Shown here: in pieces, positions 1-7,735 of the stretch | Layout: every line of letters starts with the position of its first letter | Position numbering within the stretch: position 1 is the first letter of the stretch | Source of the DNA: Chryseobacterium populi | GTDB lineage: Bacteria; Bacteroidota; Bacteroidia; Flavobacteriales; Weeksellaceae | Direction of reading: 5' to 3' | DNA length: 42,150 nt | Assembly: GCF_000282115.1 (NCBI RefSeq) | Contig: NZ_AKJY01000077.1 | Location: 1 to 42,150 of the forward strand | Notes under the pieces: generated by a model | What the model was told of the DNA's origin: nothing | Databases searched by the model: none | The model's input: only the letters and a program-made list of their open reading frames with translations | Made by a program: the position numbers and the translations under genes

Positions 1-16
1 ACAAATTTTGAGACAG

Positions 17-53
17 AAAAAAGACTGCCCCTTTTGAGACAGCCTCTTTTTTT
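17..53 (-). terminator. Intrinsic terminator of the small secreted protein gene
   Basis: AAAAGACTG (19-27) pairs with CAG (40-42) and TCTTTT (45-50) around a two-base CC bulge, and the minus strand then runs into a T tract. It abuts the stop codon of the gene at 52-462. The 11-mer TTTTGAGACAG occurs twice here (6-16 and 32-42). Confidence 0.6.
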
Positions 54-462
54 ATTTATAAATTACAACATCATCTTTTTTAAGCTGGTAGCTCATTTTC
101 TTATTCTTCTTATAAGGAGTCAAAACATAGCTTTCTTTAATATAGCTTCCACTTTTCCAGATTTTGTTTTTTCCTTCTTTTTCAAGGATAATGCTTTTTG
201 CCGCTCCGTCCGGGATGAAAACTTCGGCTCTTTTCATGTCTTTACTAAAAATAACAGCCGTCATCGAAGTATAACTTTTATCCGAACTTATTTCCTTTAA
301 TTTGATTTTCTGTTCAAAAACCCTTACGCAGTCATTTTTGATTTGTGAATAGGTATAGCCTGCCGACCCGATACATCCGTGAACGTCTCTGTCTCCGCCC
401 ACTTTTTGTGCAAAAGCAAAAGAACCTAAGAAGATCGCGCCGAGTAAAACTGTTTTTTTCAT
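52..462 (-). CDS. Small secreted protein of unknown function
   Basis: A 136-residue protein with a clear signal peptide (MKKTVLLG...SFAFAQ) and a short mature domain. The ATG at 462 is preferred to one eight codons upstream because it places the signal peptide at the N-terminus. After the signal comes a Gly/Asp segment with the pattern HGCIGSAGYTY and then a second cysteine (NDC), so a disulfide is possible. I recall this pattern in small periplasmic proteins of Bacteroidetes but know no function. The rest is Lys-rich and probably a beta-rich domain. It stands alone, with its own terminator downstream and the bglX terminator upstream. Confidence 0.8.
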   Translation of the reverse strand: MKKTVLLGAIFLGSFAFAQKVGGDRDVHGCIGSAGYTYSQIKNDCVRVFEQKIKLKEISSDKSYTSMTAVIFSKDMKRAEVFIPDGAAKSIILEKEGKNKIWKSGSYIKESYVLTPYKKNKKMSYQLKKDDVVIYK

Positions 463-540
463 ATTTAAATTTTTAATGGTTTTCAATTTGGTAAAAAGTA
501 TGCCAAAAATATGGTATTAGTTAATTTAATTCTAAGATAC

Positions 541-570
541 AAAAAAAGCCGCTCATTGTGAGCGGCTTAA
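541..570 (-). terminator. Terminator of the GH3 gene and end of the polysaccharide locus
   Basis: Perfect 10-bp stem AAGCCGCTCA (546-555) / TGAGCGGCTT (559-568) with a TTG loop, followed on the minus strand by seven Ts. It lies just after the GH3 stop at 575. Confidence 0.85.
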
Positions 571-574
571 AATA

Positions 575-2902
575 TTATTTTGTCCAGTTGATTTTTGAAT
601 GTTTTACTTCTTCGGAATTGGTTCCGATCATAATATCAAATTCCCCGGATTCCCAGTCGTATTTTAAGTCTCCATTATAGAATTTCAGGTTTTCAGGCGT
701 AATGTCGAAGGTCACCTTTTTAGATTCTCCTTTTTTAAGCATCACTTTCTGGAATCCTTTCAGCTCTTTCACCGGTCTGGTAATGCTTCCCACCATATCT
801 CTGATGTATAGCTGAACAACCTCAGCTCCGTCATAGTTTCCGGAATTGGTTACCATAACTGAAGCCTGGATGGTTTGATTTCCTTTCGGGTTTGCATTGG
901 AAACCGTAACATCCGAATAACCGAATTTTGTATAACTCAATCCATAACCAAACGGATATAGCGGTGTATTACACTCATCCATATAGTTGGAACGGAATCT
1001 CTGGTATTCACATTTATCGGTAAGCTCCTTGCTTAGCGGGCGGCCTGTATTTTTGGCATTGTAATAAACAGGAACCTGGCCAAGGCTTCTCGGGAATGTC
1101 ATCGGTAATTTTCCTGAAGGGTTTACTTTTCCAAACAGCACATCAGAAATTGCATTTCCCGCTTCTGAACCGGCAAACCAGACATTCAGGATCGAATCAG
1201 GAGTATCTTTTATATTCGTTAAAGCTAAAGGACGGCCTGTGAAAAGTACAACTGCGATTGGCTTTCCTGTTTTCTTCAATTCATTTAAAAGGTCTACCTG
1301 AGACTGGGGAATGGTAATTTCAGTTCTTGAAGATGATTCACCACTCATTTCTGCAGATTCACCGATTGCCAAAACAATAACATCTGCTTTGTTGGCAACA
1401 TCTACCGCTTCTTTTAGTAAAGCTTCTTTCGGACGGTTGTCCCGGTCTGTTTTTTTACCGTGGGCAGCATAGATATCTTCCAATTTAGCATCATAATCGA
1501 TGTTGGCTCCTTTAGCAGAAATAAATTTCACTTCTTTTCCGAAGTTAGCCTGAAGGCCCTGCATCAGATTAACCGCCTGATCATGTTTTGCAGCTACACT
1601 CCATGTTCCGGCCATGTTTAACGAATTATTTACCAACGGTCCGATTACGGCAACTGTTCCTGATTTTTTTAAAGGCAGGACCTGATTGTCATTTTTCATC
1701 AAAACCATTGACTGAGCGGCAGCATTTCTGGCGATATTACGGTTTTCCATATTATACACTTCTTTTGCAGCCAGCTTTGCATCTCCGTAACGGTAAGGAT
1801 CATCGAATAATCCCAGATCATATTTCGCCTCAAGAATTCTTTTTGCAGCGATATCGATATCAGCCTGGGTAATTTTTCCTTCTGATAAAGATTTTTTCAG
1901 GGTTGTTAAAAATCCTTCCCCAACCATATCCATATCAACTCCTGCTTTTAATGCTAAAGCAGAAACCTGCTGAAGATCTCCCATTCCGTGGTCAACCATT
2001 TCATTTATTCCTGTATAATCGGTCACTACGAAACCTTTGAAATTCCATTTATTTCTTAAAACTTCGGTTTGAAGCCATCTGTTTCCGGTGGCAGGAACTC
2101 CGTCCACTTCGTTGAAAGAAGCCATTACAGAAGCTACACCTGCATCTACAGCCGCTTTGTAAGGCGGAAAATATTCGTTGAACATTCTCACATGGCTCAT
2201 ATCAACGGTATTATAATCTCTTCCTGCTTCTCCTGCTCCATACAATGCAAAGTGCTTAACACAGGCTAAAATGGTATTTCCAACAGATAAATCTTTGCCC
2301 TGATATCCGTACACCATATTTTTAGCGATTTCACTTCCTAGATAAGGGTCTTCTCCGGAACCTTCGGAAACCCTTCCCCATCTGGGTTCACGGGAAATAT
2401 CCACCATTGGGGAAAATGTCCAGTTGATTCCATCTGAAGATGCCTCTTTAGCGGCTACTCTTGCAGACTGCTGTACCAGATTCATATCCCATGAGGCCGC
2501 AAGCCCTAATGGAATCGGGAAAGTGGTTTCATAACCGTGAATGACATCCATTCCGAAAATCAATGGAATTTTCAGACGGCTTTTTTCCACCGCTACTTTC
2601 TGAACAGCTCTGATCTTGTCAGCTCCTTTTATATTGAATAGTCCGCCGACTAAACCTTGTTCAATTTTTTTTCCAATATCAGAACTCTGAGCCAAACCTG
2701 TAGTAAAATCTCCTGAACTTGGTAAATTCAGCTGTCCGATTTTTTCATCTAAAGTCATTTTCGACAAAAGGTTATTTACAAAAGCTTTTTTCTTTGCCTG
2801 ATATTGAGCCGTTTGATAAGACTGAACCGGCTTCGATACCATTTCCTGAGCCGAAAATACAGGCGCCAGTGCTAAAGTGGCGATTACAATTAACTTTTTC
2901 AT
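575..2902 (-). CDS. bglX: GH3 periplasmic beta-glucosidase (BglX type)
   Basis: A 775-residue glycoside hydrolase family 3 enzyme that removes glucose from the non-reducing end of beta-gluco-oligosaccharides. A signal peptide (residues 1-18, ending FSAQ) and no lipobox put it in the periplasm. The (beta/alpha)8 domain carries GMDVIHGY (about 117), KHFALYG (216) and the nucleophile motif VVTDYTG with Asp295. The alpha/beta sandwich and a C-terminal Fn3-like domain follow (from about 670), giving the full length of BglX. Characterised GH3 enzymes of this subgroup include ones acting on sophorose and beta-1,2-gluco-oligosaccharides, which fits the GH144 genes upstream. It is the last gene of the locus, 143 bp after the esterase, and may also have its own promoter. 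Specificity is inferred from context. Confidence 0.93.
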   Translation of the reverse strand: MKKLIVIATLALAPVFSAQEMVSKPVQSYQTAQYQAKKKAFVNNLLSKMTLDEKIGQLNLPSSGDFTTGLAQSSDIGKKIEQGLVGGLFNIKGADKIRAVQKVAVEKSRLKIPLIFGMDVIHGYETTFPIPLGLAASWDMNLVQQSARVAAKEASSDGINWTFSPMVDISREPRWGRVSEGSGEDPYLGSEIAKNMVYGYQGKDLSVGNTILACVKHFALYGAGEAGRDYNTVDMSHVRMFNEYFPPYKAAVDAGVASVMASFNEVDGVPATGNRWLQTEVLRNKWNFKGFVVTDYTGINEMVDHGMGDLQQVSALALKAGVDMDMVGEGFLTTLKKSLSEGKITQADIDIAAKRILEAKYDLGLFDDPYRYGDAKLAAKEVYNMENRNIARNAAAQSMVLMKNDNQVLPLKKSGTVAVIGPLVNNSLNMAGTWSVAAKHDQAVNLMQGLQANFGKEVKFISAKGANIDYDAKLEDIYAAHGKKTDRDNRPKEALLKEAVDVANKADVIVLAIGESAEMSGESSSRTEITIPQSQVDLLNELKKTGKPIAVVLFTGRPLALTNIKDTPDSILNVWFAGSEAGNAISDVLFGKVNPSGKLPMTFPRSLGQVPVYYNAKNTGRPLSKELTDKCEYQRFRSNYMDECNTPLYPFGYGLSYTKFGYSDVTVSNANPKGNQTIQASVMVTNSGNYDGAEVVQLYIRDMVGSITRPVKELKGFQKVMLKKGESKKVTFDITPENLKFYNGDLKYDWESGEFDIMIGTNSEEVKHSKINWTK

Positions 2903-3045
2903 AAATCTATCTTCTTAAATTATAGTTCAATTTTTTGTTTTAATTCTCAGGTGAAACACAGGGTGCAAAGTTTCCTGATTAATTCAATTTTTAAAGCGAT
3001 AAGCATTATATTTAGCTAAGATCGCGAAGTTTTTTATCCTGACGA

Positions 3046-3762
3046 TTAATTTTTATTTAATTCTTTTCTTTTTGACAGCATCCATTTGTACAAATCCGGA
3101 TTTGAATACGCTGAATCCCATGAATTGTGATTATCATTAGGAAAAATCGTCAGTTCTGCAGTTGGATTAACCGGATGTAATTTCTGATAAAAATCAAAAG
3201 CATTTTCGGGTAAAACTACATCATCCATCCCACCATGAAATATTTTCATGTTTAAATCTTTGTATTGATTGATGTTCGCTGTCATCACCTGATCTGTGGG
3301 AGCACAAACTGAAACAACAGCTGCAAACATTTCAGGATGTTCCATTGCTAGCTTCAATGTTCCCCAGCCTCCCATTGAAAGACCTGTAAGGTAAATACGG
3401 GAAGCATCAATTTTATATTTCTTCTGAATTTCTTTAATTAAATGATAGACCGTCACGGTATCCCACCACATATCAGCCGGACATTGAGGTGCCAAAATAG
3501 CAACAGGCTCTTTGATCAGGTTTTTGTATGTGAAAGGACTGTGCGCTTTTACCATTTCCAGGTTACTCCCTCTTTCTCCCGAACCGTGAAGGAAAACAAT
3601 TAAAGGAACACTTCCTTTAACTTTCTGTGGGTAATCTAAAATATAGGATATTTTCTCTGTTCTTTTAAAATCCTTGTTCAATTCCGCTTTTATTTCCTGG
3701 GCAGTCATGCTTAGGGAAAATGGCAGAAACAGAAGAGGAATAAATTTTATTTTAAATTTCAT
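3046..3762 (-). CDS. Secreted alpha/beta-hydrolase (esterase/peptidase-like)
   Basis: A 238-residue secreted serine hydrolase of the dienelactone hydrolase / predicted peptidase group. A signal peptide (1-21, ending MTAQ) precedes the oxyanion motif FLHGSGERG (57-65). The nucleophile elbow GLSMGG has Ser129, and Asp180 (HGGMDD) and His212 (NDNHNSW) complete a plausible triad. Such proteins inside glycan loci often remove ester substituents. Natural beta-1,2-glucans may be succinylated or otherwise substituted, so a de-esterifying role is a reasonable guess but not shown by sequence. It lies between the second GH144 gene and GH3, but repeats in the 212-bp gap upstream may uncouple it from the GH144 transcript. 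Confidence 0.85.
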   Translation of the reverse strand: MKFKIKFIPLLFLPFSLSMTAQEIKAELNKDFKRTEKISYILDYPQKVKGSVPLIVFLHGSGERGSNLEMVKAHSPFTYKNLIKEPVAILAPQCPADMWWDTVTVYHLIKEIQKKYKIDASRIYLTGLSMGGWGTLKLAMEHPEMFAAVVSVCAPTDQVMTANINQYKDLNMKIFHGGMDDVVLPENAFDFYQKLHPVNPTAELTIFPNDNHNSWDSAYSNPDLYKWMLSKRKELNKN

Positions 3763-3778
3763 TTAATATTCAGGTTTT

Positions 3779-3827
3779 GGCTAAAGCCGTTTGATTTTGT
3801 TTTTATTCAAACGGGCTAAAGCCCGTT
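3779..3827. repeat. Nested inverted repeat with GGGCTAAAGCCC core
   Basis: AACGGGC-TAAA-GCCCGTT (3810-3827) is a perfect 7-bp hairpin. Just upstream, GGCTAAAGCC (3779-3788) repeats the core, and CCGTTTGA (3787-3794) pairs with TCAAACGG (3807-3814), so two alternative hairpins are possible. I recall similar GGGCTAAAGCCCGTTCC units between genes in Chryseobacterium. A dispersed repeat is more likely than a gene-specific regulator. Confidence 0.6.
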
Positions 3828-3871
3828 CCTATTGATGTAAAATACTATTCTAAATTCACTTATTTATTATT

Positions 3872-3966
3872 TAGCCCCGATTACAGCGACATCCTTTTTT
3901 GTTACGGCCTCCGCTTCGCTCCGGCCGTAACAAAAAAGATACAGCGGAAAGCAGGATTAAGCTCCT
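3872..3966. repeat. Long palindromic intergenic repeat element
   Basis: A 15-bp perfect stem, TTTTTTGTTACGGCC (3895-3909) with GGCCGTAACAAAAAA (3923-3937), around a 13-base loop. Conserved-looking flanks run from TAGCCCCGA to GCTCCT. It lies between the stop of the GH144 gene and the esterase start. From memory, near-identical elements recur between genes in Flavobacterium and Chryseobacterium genomes. In place it may act as a terminator for the GH144 transcript. There is no ORF in it. Confidence 0.6.
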
Positions 3967-3974
3967 GAAATATA

Positions 3975-5366
3975 TTATTTAATGTTATATTTTTCAGATT
4001 TAAAGCTTAATTTCTTTAATCCCTGCTTGATTTCAGGAGCATTCATGAATAATTTCCATAAAAATCCGGATCTGTAATTTTCAATCATCGGCGCAATGGT
4101 TCCCTGATCAATAGCCAGGTATCTTGGTGTAAACCAGTCACTGTAATTGATTGATGTGGCATCGTAAGGACCTGCCGTACCTATAAACTGAGGTTTTTGG
4201 GTGTAGATGAATCTTAAAAAATCCATTGATTCTTTAGGGGTATACGGAAAACTGCTTAAGGCCGCGGTTGGCGTAATTACTCCAAGGTCATTTTGTGGGA
4301 AATGGGCGTTGTAGCCGGTGCTTCCATCATCATTTCTTGTGTAGCCGGCTGTCAGTCCCCAATAATTCGGGCCGTAGCCTTTCCATTGTTTTGGGTTTTC
4401 AACACAATATTTATAATCGATAAGAACCTGGTTTTTATTCAGATCAAAATAATTTTTCACTAGTTTATCCGACAATCCTGTAGGATCTAGCCCTATATAT
4501 GAATAATGAGCCCAGAATAACGGGCCACCATATTCCTGTGCTCCATTATGCTTTACATACATGGGCAATCCGTATTGGGTCTTGTCGGAAACAATGCCGC
4601 CGTTTCTTGCCCAGCCTTTATAGTAAGTTTCTGCATCAATGGCATAGGTGGGTGATGAAGCTGCTAAAATGTAAGTGATTAAACATTCGTTATAACCTTC
4701 CAATGGGAAGTTCATTTCCCACTGATAATCCGGAGACCAATGCCAGTATAATACTTTCTCACCGCCTTTTGTATACCAGTTCCATTGAATTCCTTTCCAT
4801 AAGTCATCGCATTTCTGAGCTAAGGCTTTTTCTTCAGCATTACCGTTTTTAAAATATTCACGAACCATTAAAATTCCTGATGTTAAAAATGCTGTTTCCA
4901 CAAGATCTCCGCCATTATCTTTTTTACCGAAAGGCACTGTTTTCCCTGTTTCTCCATTGATCCAGTGTGACCAGGCACCTTTATGACGGTCTGCCTTAGC
5001 AAGGAAATCCATCATATTGGTAAGTCTTTTTACAGCTTCTTTTCTTGGGACAAACCCTCTTTCAACTCCTACAAGAACGGTAGCCAATCCAAATCCGGAA
5101 CCTCCCGTAGTCACTACATGCTTATCATTATCCGGATAAATATTGTCTTCATGGTAACGCTCACGTCCCAGCATAGAATGAGGCTCTGCATACTCCCAAA
5201 AATATTTCAGGGCGTCTTTCTGAACTCTGTCCATCAGCTGTTCATCGGTAATATTACTTTTTACGGCTTCAACTTTTGAAATTTCAGGTTTTGAGGCTTG
5301 GAAGTTTTTGCAGGAATAAGCAAAAAACATAGATGCAACAGCAATCGATAATGTGATCCTTTTCAT
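3975..5366 (-). CDS. GH144/glycoamylase-family beta-glucanase, probably periplasmic
   Basis: A 463-residue (alpha/alpha)6-type glycosidase of the glycoamylase family that includes GH144 endo-beta-1,2-glucanases. The motif DNGGDLVE gives Asp150, Asp154 and Glu157, with the same spacing as the acidic residues 135/139/142 implicated in the Chitinophaga pinensis enzyme. The C-terminal block APMIENYRSGFLWKLFMN is also family-typical. The signal peptide ends in a lipobox with Cys19 (FAYSC), but the residues after it (KNFQAS) contain no acidic export signal. It is therefore predicted to stay on the periplasmic side, unlike its neighbour. It lies 12 bp after a clearly related paralogue and is probably translated from the same mRNA. 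Exo- versus endo-action cannot be read from sequence. Confidence 0.88.
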   Translation of the reverse strand: MKRITLSIAVASMFFAYSCKNFQASKPEISKVEAVKSNITDEQLMDRVQKDALKYFWEYAEPHSMLGRERYHEDNIYPDNDKHVVTTGGSGFGLATVLVGVERGFVPRKEAVKRLTNMMDFLAKADRHKGAWSHWINGETGKTVPFGKKDNGGDLVETAFLTSGILMVREYFKNGNAEEKALAQKCDDLWKGIQWNWYTKGGEKVLYWHWSPDYQWEMNFPLEGYNECLITYILAASSPTYAIDAETYYKGWARNGGIVSDKTQYGLPMYVKHNGAQEYGGPLFWAHYSYIGLDPTGLSDKLVKNYFDLNKNQVLIDYKYCVENPKQWKGYGPNYWGLTAGYTRNDDGSTGYNAHFPQNDLGVITPTAALSSFPYTPKESMDFLRFIYTQKPQFIGTAGPYDATSINYSDWFTPRYLAIDQGTIAPMIENYRSGFLWKLFMNAPEIKQGLKKLSFKSEKYNIK

Positions 5367-5378
5367 TATATCATTTTT

Positions 5379-6767
5379 TTAAAATCCGTATTGTGTAGAA
5401 TGGAATCCTAATTTAACTAAACCTTGCTTAACATCCGGAGCATTCATAAACAGCTGCCATAAAAACTGAGTTTTATAATTTTCAACCATAGGTGCAATGG
5501 TTCCCTGATCTATTGCCAAATATCTTTGCGTAACCCAATTATAGTGTACAGAATAGGCATCATAAGGACCTGCTGCTCCAATATATTTGTTATAATTTTC
5601 ATTATATAAAAACCTCAACATATTGATACTTTCTGTTGGTGTATAAGGCATATTTGAAAGGGCTGCAGTAGGAGAAATTATCCCTAAATCATTATTAGGC
5701 TGATGAGCAGAATACCCTGTAGTCCCATCAGCATTCCTAGAATAGCTTGCTGTAAGCCCCCAACTTTTAGAATTATACCCTTGCCAACCTTTTGGATTTG
5801 CCAGACAATATTGATACATAATTCTTGCGTGGTTTGTAGTTGCATCCCCATAATTTACGTTTTCGTCTGATAAACCTCTGGGATCTAATCCTAAAAATGA
5901 ATAGTGTGACCAGAACATTGGACCAACTGATCCATTAGCTCCGTTATGATTAACAACAACAGGAATTCCGTATTGTGTTCCTGTATTTTTTATACCTCCA
6001 TTTCTTGACCAGCCTTGTTGATAGACAGACTTGCTGATTGAATAATTCGGAGAAGCAGCAGCCAGAACGTAAGTAATCAATGTTTCATCGAAACCTTTTA
6101 ATTGCATATTCATTTGAAAATCATAGTTTGGAGACCAATGCCAATACAGGACATTTTCTCCTTTTGTATACCAGCTCCATTCTATTCCTTTCCATAGTGT
6201 ATCTGCTTTTTGAGAAAGGGCAAGTTCAGCAGAATCTGAAGAATTTTTAAAATATTCTCTTATACAAATTAAACCTTGAGCCAAAAATGCGGTTTCTACT
6301 AAATCCCCGCCATTATCCATTATGCTAAAAGGAATAACCTGGCCTGTTGTACCATTCATCCAATGTGGCCATGCCCCATGAAAACGATTGGCATTCTGTA
6401 AAAAATTCAGAGAAGTTGTAAGCCTTGAAACAGCTTCAGGCTTGGCAATATAACCATTTTTGATCCCTACCAGAATGGTCATCAAACCAAACCCTGATCC
6501 TCCTGTAGTCACTACATTAGCATCCTGTGAAGGATTATCTGTATGATATCTCTCTCTTGCCAGTTTTGATCCTGATTCTGCATAATCCCAAAAATATTTT
6601 AATGCATCTTTTTGTACCATTTCTATAAGCTGGGCATCGCTATAATTATTAGGAGTTTCCGTATTTCCTCCACCTATTGGCGTTCCCGTACCTGATGATG
6701 AATCATCTGATGAGCAGGAGTTGAATACCAGCCCTACAAATAATATTGTTGTCAGTATTTTTTTCAT
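5379..6767 (-). CDS. GH144/glycoamylase-family beta-glucanase, probably surface lipoprotein
   Basis: A 462-residue paralogue of the next gene downstream. The two align over nearly their whole length with well over half the residues identical by eye. The acidic triad is kept (Asp151, Asp155, Glu158 in DNGGDLVE). The lipobox Cys18 is followed by SSDDSSS, close to the acidic Bacteroidetes signal that sends lipoproteins to the outer face of the outer membrane, and then by a Gly/Thr-rich linker (residues 24-42). This predicts a surface endo-acting enzyme feeding fragments to SusCD. A hairpin terminator stands between the LamG gene and this start. DNA is more AT-rich than in the sister gene (18 versus 24 G+C in one sampled 60-base row each). 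Confidence 0.88.
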   Translation of the reverse strand: MKKILTTILFVGLVFNSCSSDDSSSGTGTPIGGGNTETPNNYSDAQLIEMVQKDALKYFWDYAESGSKLARERYHTDNPSQDANVVTTGGSGFGLMTILVGIKNGYIAKPEAVSRLTTSLNFLQNANRFHGAWPHWMNGTTGQVIPFSIMDNGGDLVETAFLAQGLICIREYFKNSSDSAELALSQKADTLWKGIEWSWYTKGENVLYWHWSPNYDFQMNMQLKGFDETLITYVLAAASPNYSISKSVYQQGWSRNGGIKNTGTQYGIPVVVNHNGANGSVGPMFWSHYSFLGLDPRGLSDENVNYGDATTNHARIMYQYCLANPKGWQGYNSKSWGLTASYSRNADGTTGYSAHQPNNDLGIISPTAALSNMPYTPTESINMLRFLYNENYNKYIGAAGPYDAYSVHYNWVTQRYLAIDQGTIAPMVENYKTQFLWQLFMNAPDVKQGLVKLGFHSTQYGF

Positions 6768-6782
6768 ATATAATTTTGTAAA

Positions 6783-6808
6783 AAAAGAGCCTTTTTTGAG
6801 GCTCTTTT
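6783..6808 (-). terminator. Internal terminator/attenuator hairpin of the polysaccharide locus
   Basis: Perfect 9-bp stem AAAAGAGCC (6783-6791) / GGCTCTTTT (6800-6808), followed on the minus strand by further Ts. It fills the 45-bp gap between the LamG gene and the first GH144 gene, whose ATG lies 15 bases beyond. No promoter motif is visible after it, so enzyme genes would be expressed by read-through. Confidence 0.8.
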
Positions 6809-6812
6809 GCGA

Positions 6813-7721
6813 TTATCTTCCGTCTTTTTCCAATTTATACAAAGCATCAATTTCTCCTGCAGACAATGCTTTATCATACATCCTGAATTCATCCATCATG
6901 CCTGTATACGTCAACATCCATCCATCAGGAGCTCCCCAAGGAGTGCCCAAATGTTGCTGATAGCCTCCAATGACAAATTTAGAAACATTGGAATTTGAAA
7001 GGGGGCCTAAAGCAACTCCTCCTTGAGTAGGATCATTTGTAAATCTTTTTGTTATACTATCTGGTAACTGAATTTTCGTACCGTCAATATATAAAGAAAA
7101 CATAGAAGAAGTAGCGTCATAAGTCCAAACCATGTGCTTCCAATTACCATACATATTCTCTAATTTATTTGATCCTCCCGTTTCAATAAATTGTCCAGCC
7201 CAAGGAATACTTGGTGTAACATCTTTTTGAATATGAAATTTGACTAACATTTTCCCATCGGTTGACCCTTCAATTAAAACGAAAATATTTCCCCAAAAGT
7301 CTGTAGTTTTAGGAAGCATGAAAAGACATTGTGCACCTCCTGTATGTACCGAAGTTTTTATCCACATTGCTTGTGTAAAACTTTTAACATTTTTAATCTT
7401 ATCACTTACGTCATTATAAGTAATAAAACCTGTCGTTGATCCTTTATAAGCTTTTCCTTTAAAACCCACATCAAAACTTGTTCCTGTAGCAGAAACAAAT
7501 CCATTAATAACACCATTTTTGGCGTCAGTAATTGAACCTTCATCAAAGCTAATCTTACTGATCAAATTATCTGTTGCAACTTCATCTGAATTTTGATACC
7601 CACCAATAGAAGCATATGGAATAGGCGGATTATCTTTGTCAATACTGTCTTCGCAACTTAGATTCATTAGACCAAACAAAAAAGCTGCTCCTATAGATTT
7701 TATTAAATTTATATTTTTCAT
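6813..7721 (-). CDS. LamG/concanavalin-like surface lipoprotein, probable glycan-binding protein
   Basis: A 302-residue lipoprotein. The ATG at 7721 is chosen because it starts a standard signal peptide ending at Cys23 (MNLSC) and avoids overlap with the upstream gene. Cys23 is followed by EDSIDKD, an acidic surface-export signal. Residues from about 45 to the end form one concanavalin A-like jelly roll of the LamG type: SFTQAMWIK, WKHMVWTYD, SLYIDGT and MMDEFRMYDKALS are characteristic strands. No catalytic motif is apparent. Its position after SusD and before the enzymes suggests a surface glycan-binding protein, though a weak hydrolase or lyase cannot be excluded. It is 14 bp after the Fn3 gene. 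Confidence 0.82.
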   Translation of the reverse strand: MKNINLIKSIGAAFLFGLMNLSCEDSIDKDNPPIPYASIGGYQNSDEVATDNLISKISFDEGSITDAKNGVINGFVSATGTSFDVGFKGKAYKGSTTGFITYNDVSDKIKNVKSFTQAMWIKTSVHTGGAQCLFMLPKTTDFWGNIFVLIEGSTDGKMLVKFHIQKDVTPSIPWAGQFIETGGSNKLENMYGNWKHMVWTYDATSSMFSLYIDGTKIQLPDSITKRFTNDPTQGGVALGPLSNSNVSKFVIGGYQQHLGTPWGAPDGWMLTYTGMMDEFRMYDKALSAGEIDALYKLEKDGR

Positions 7722-7735
7722 ATTTATTGATTTTG

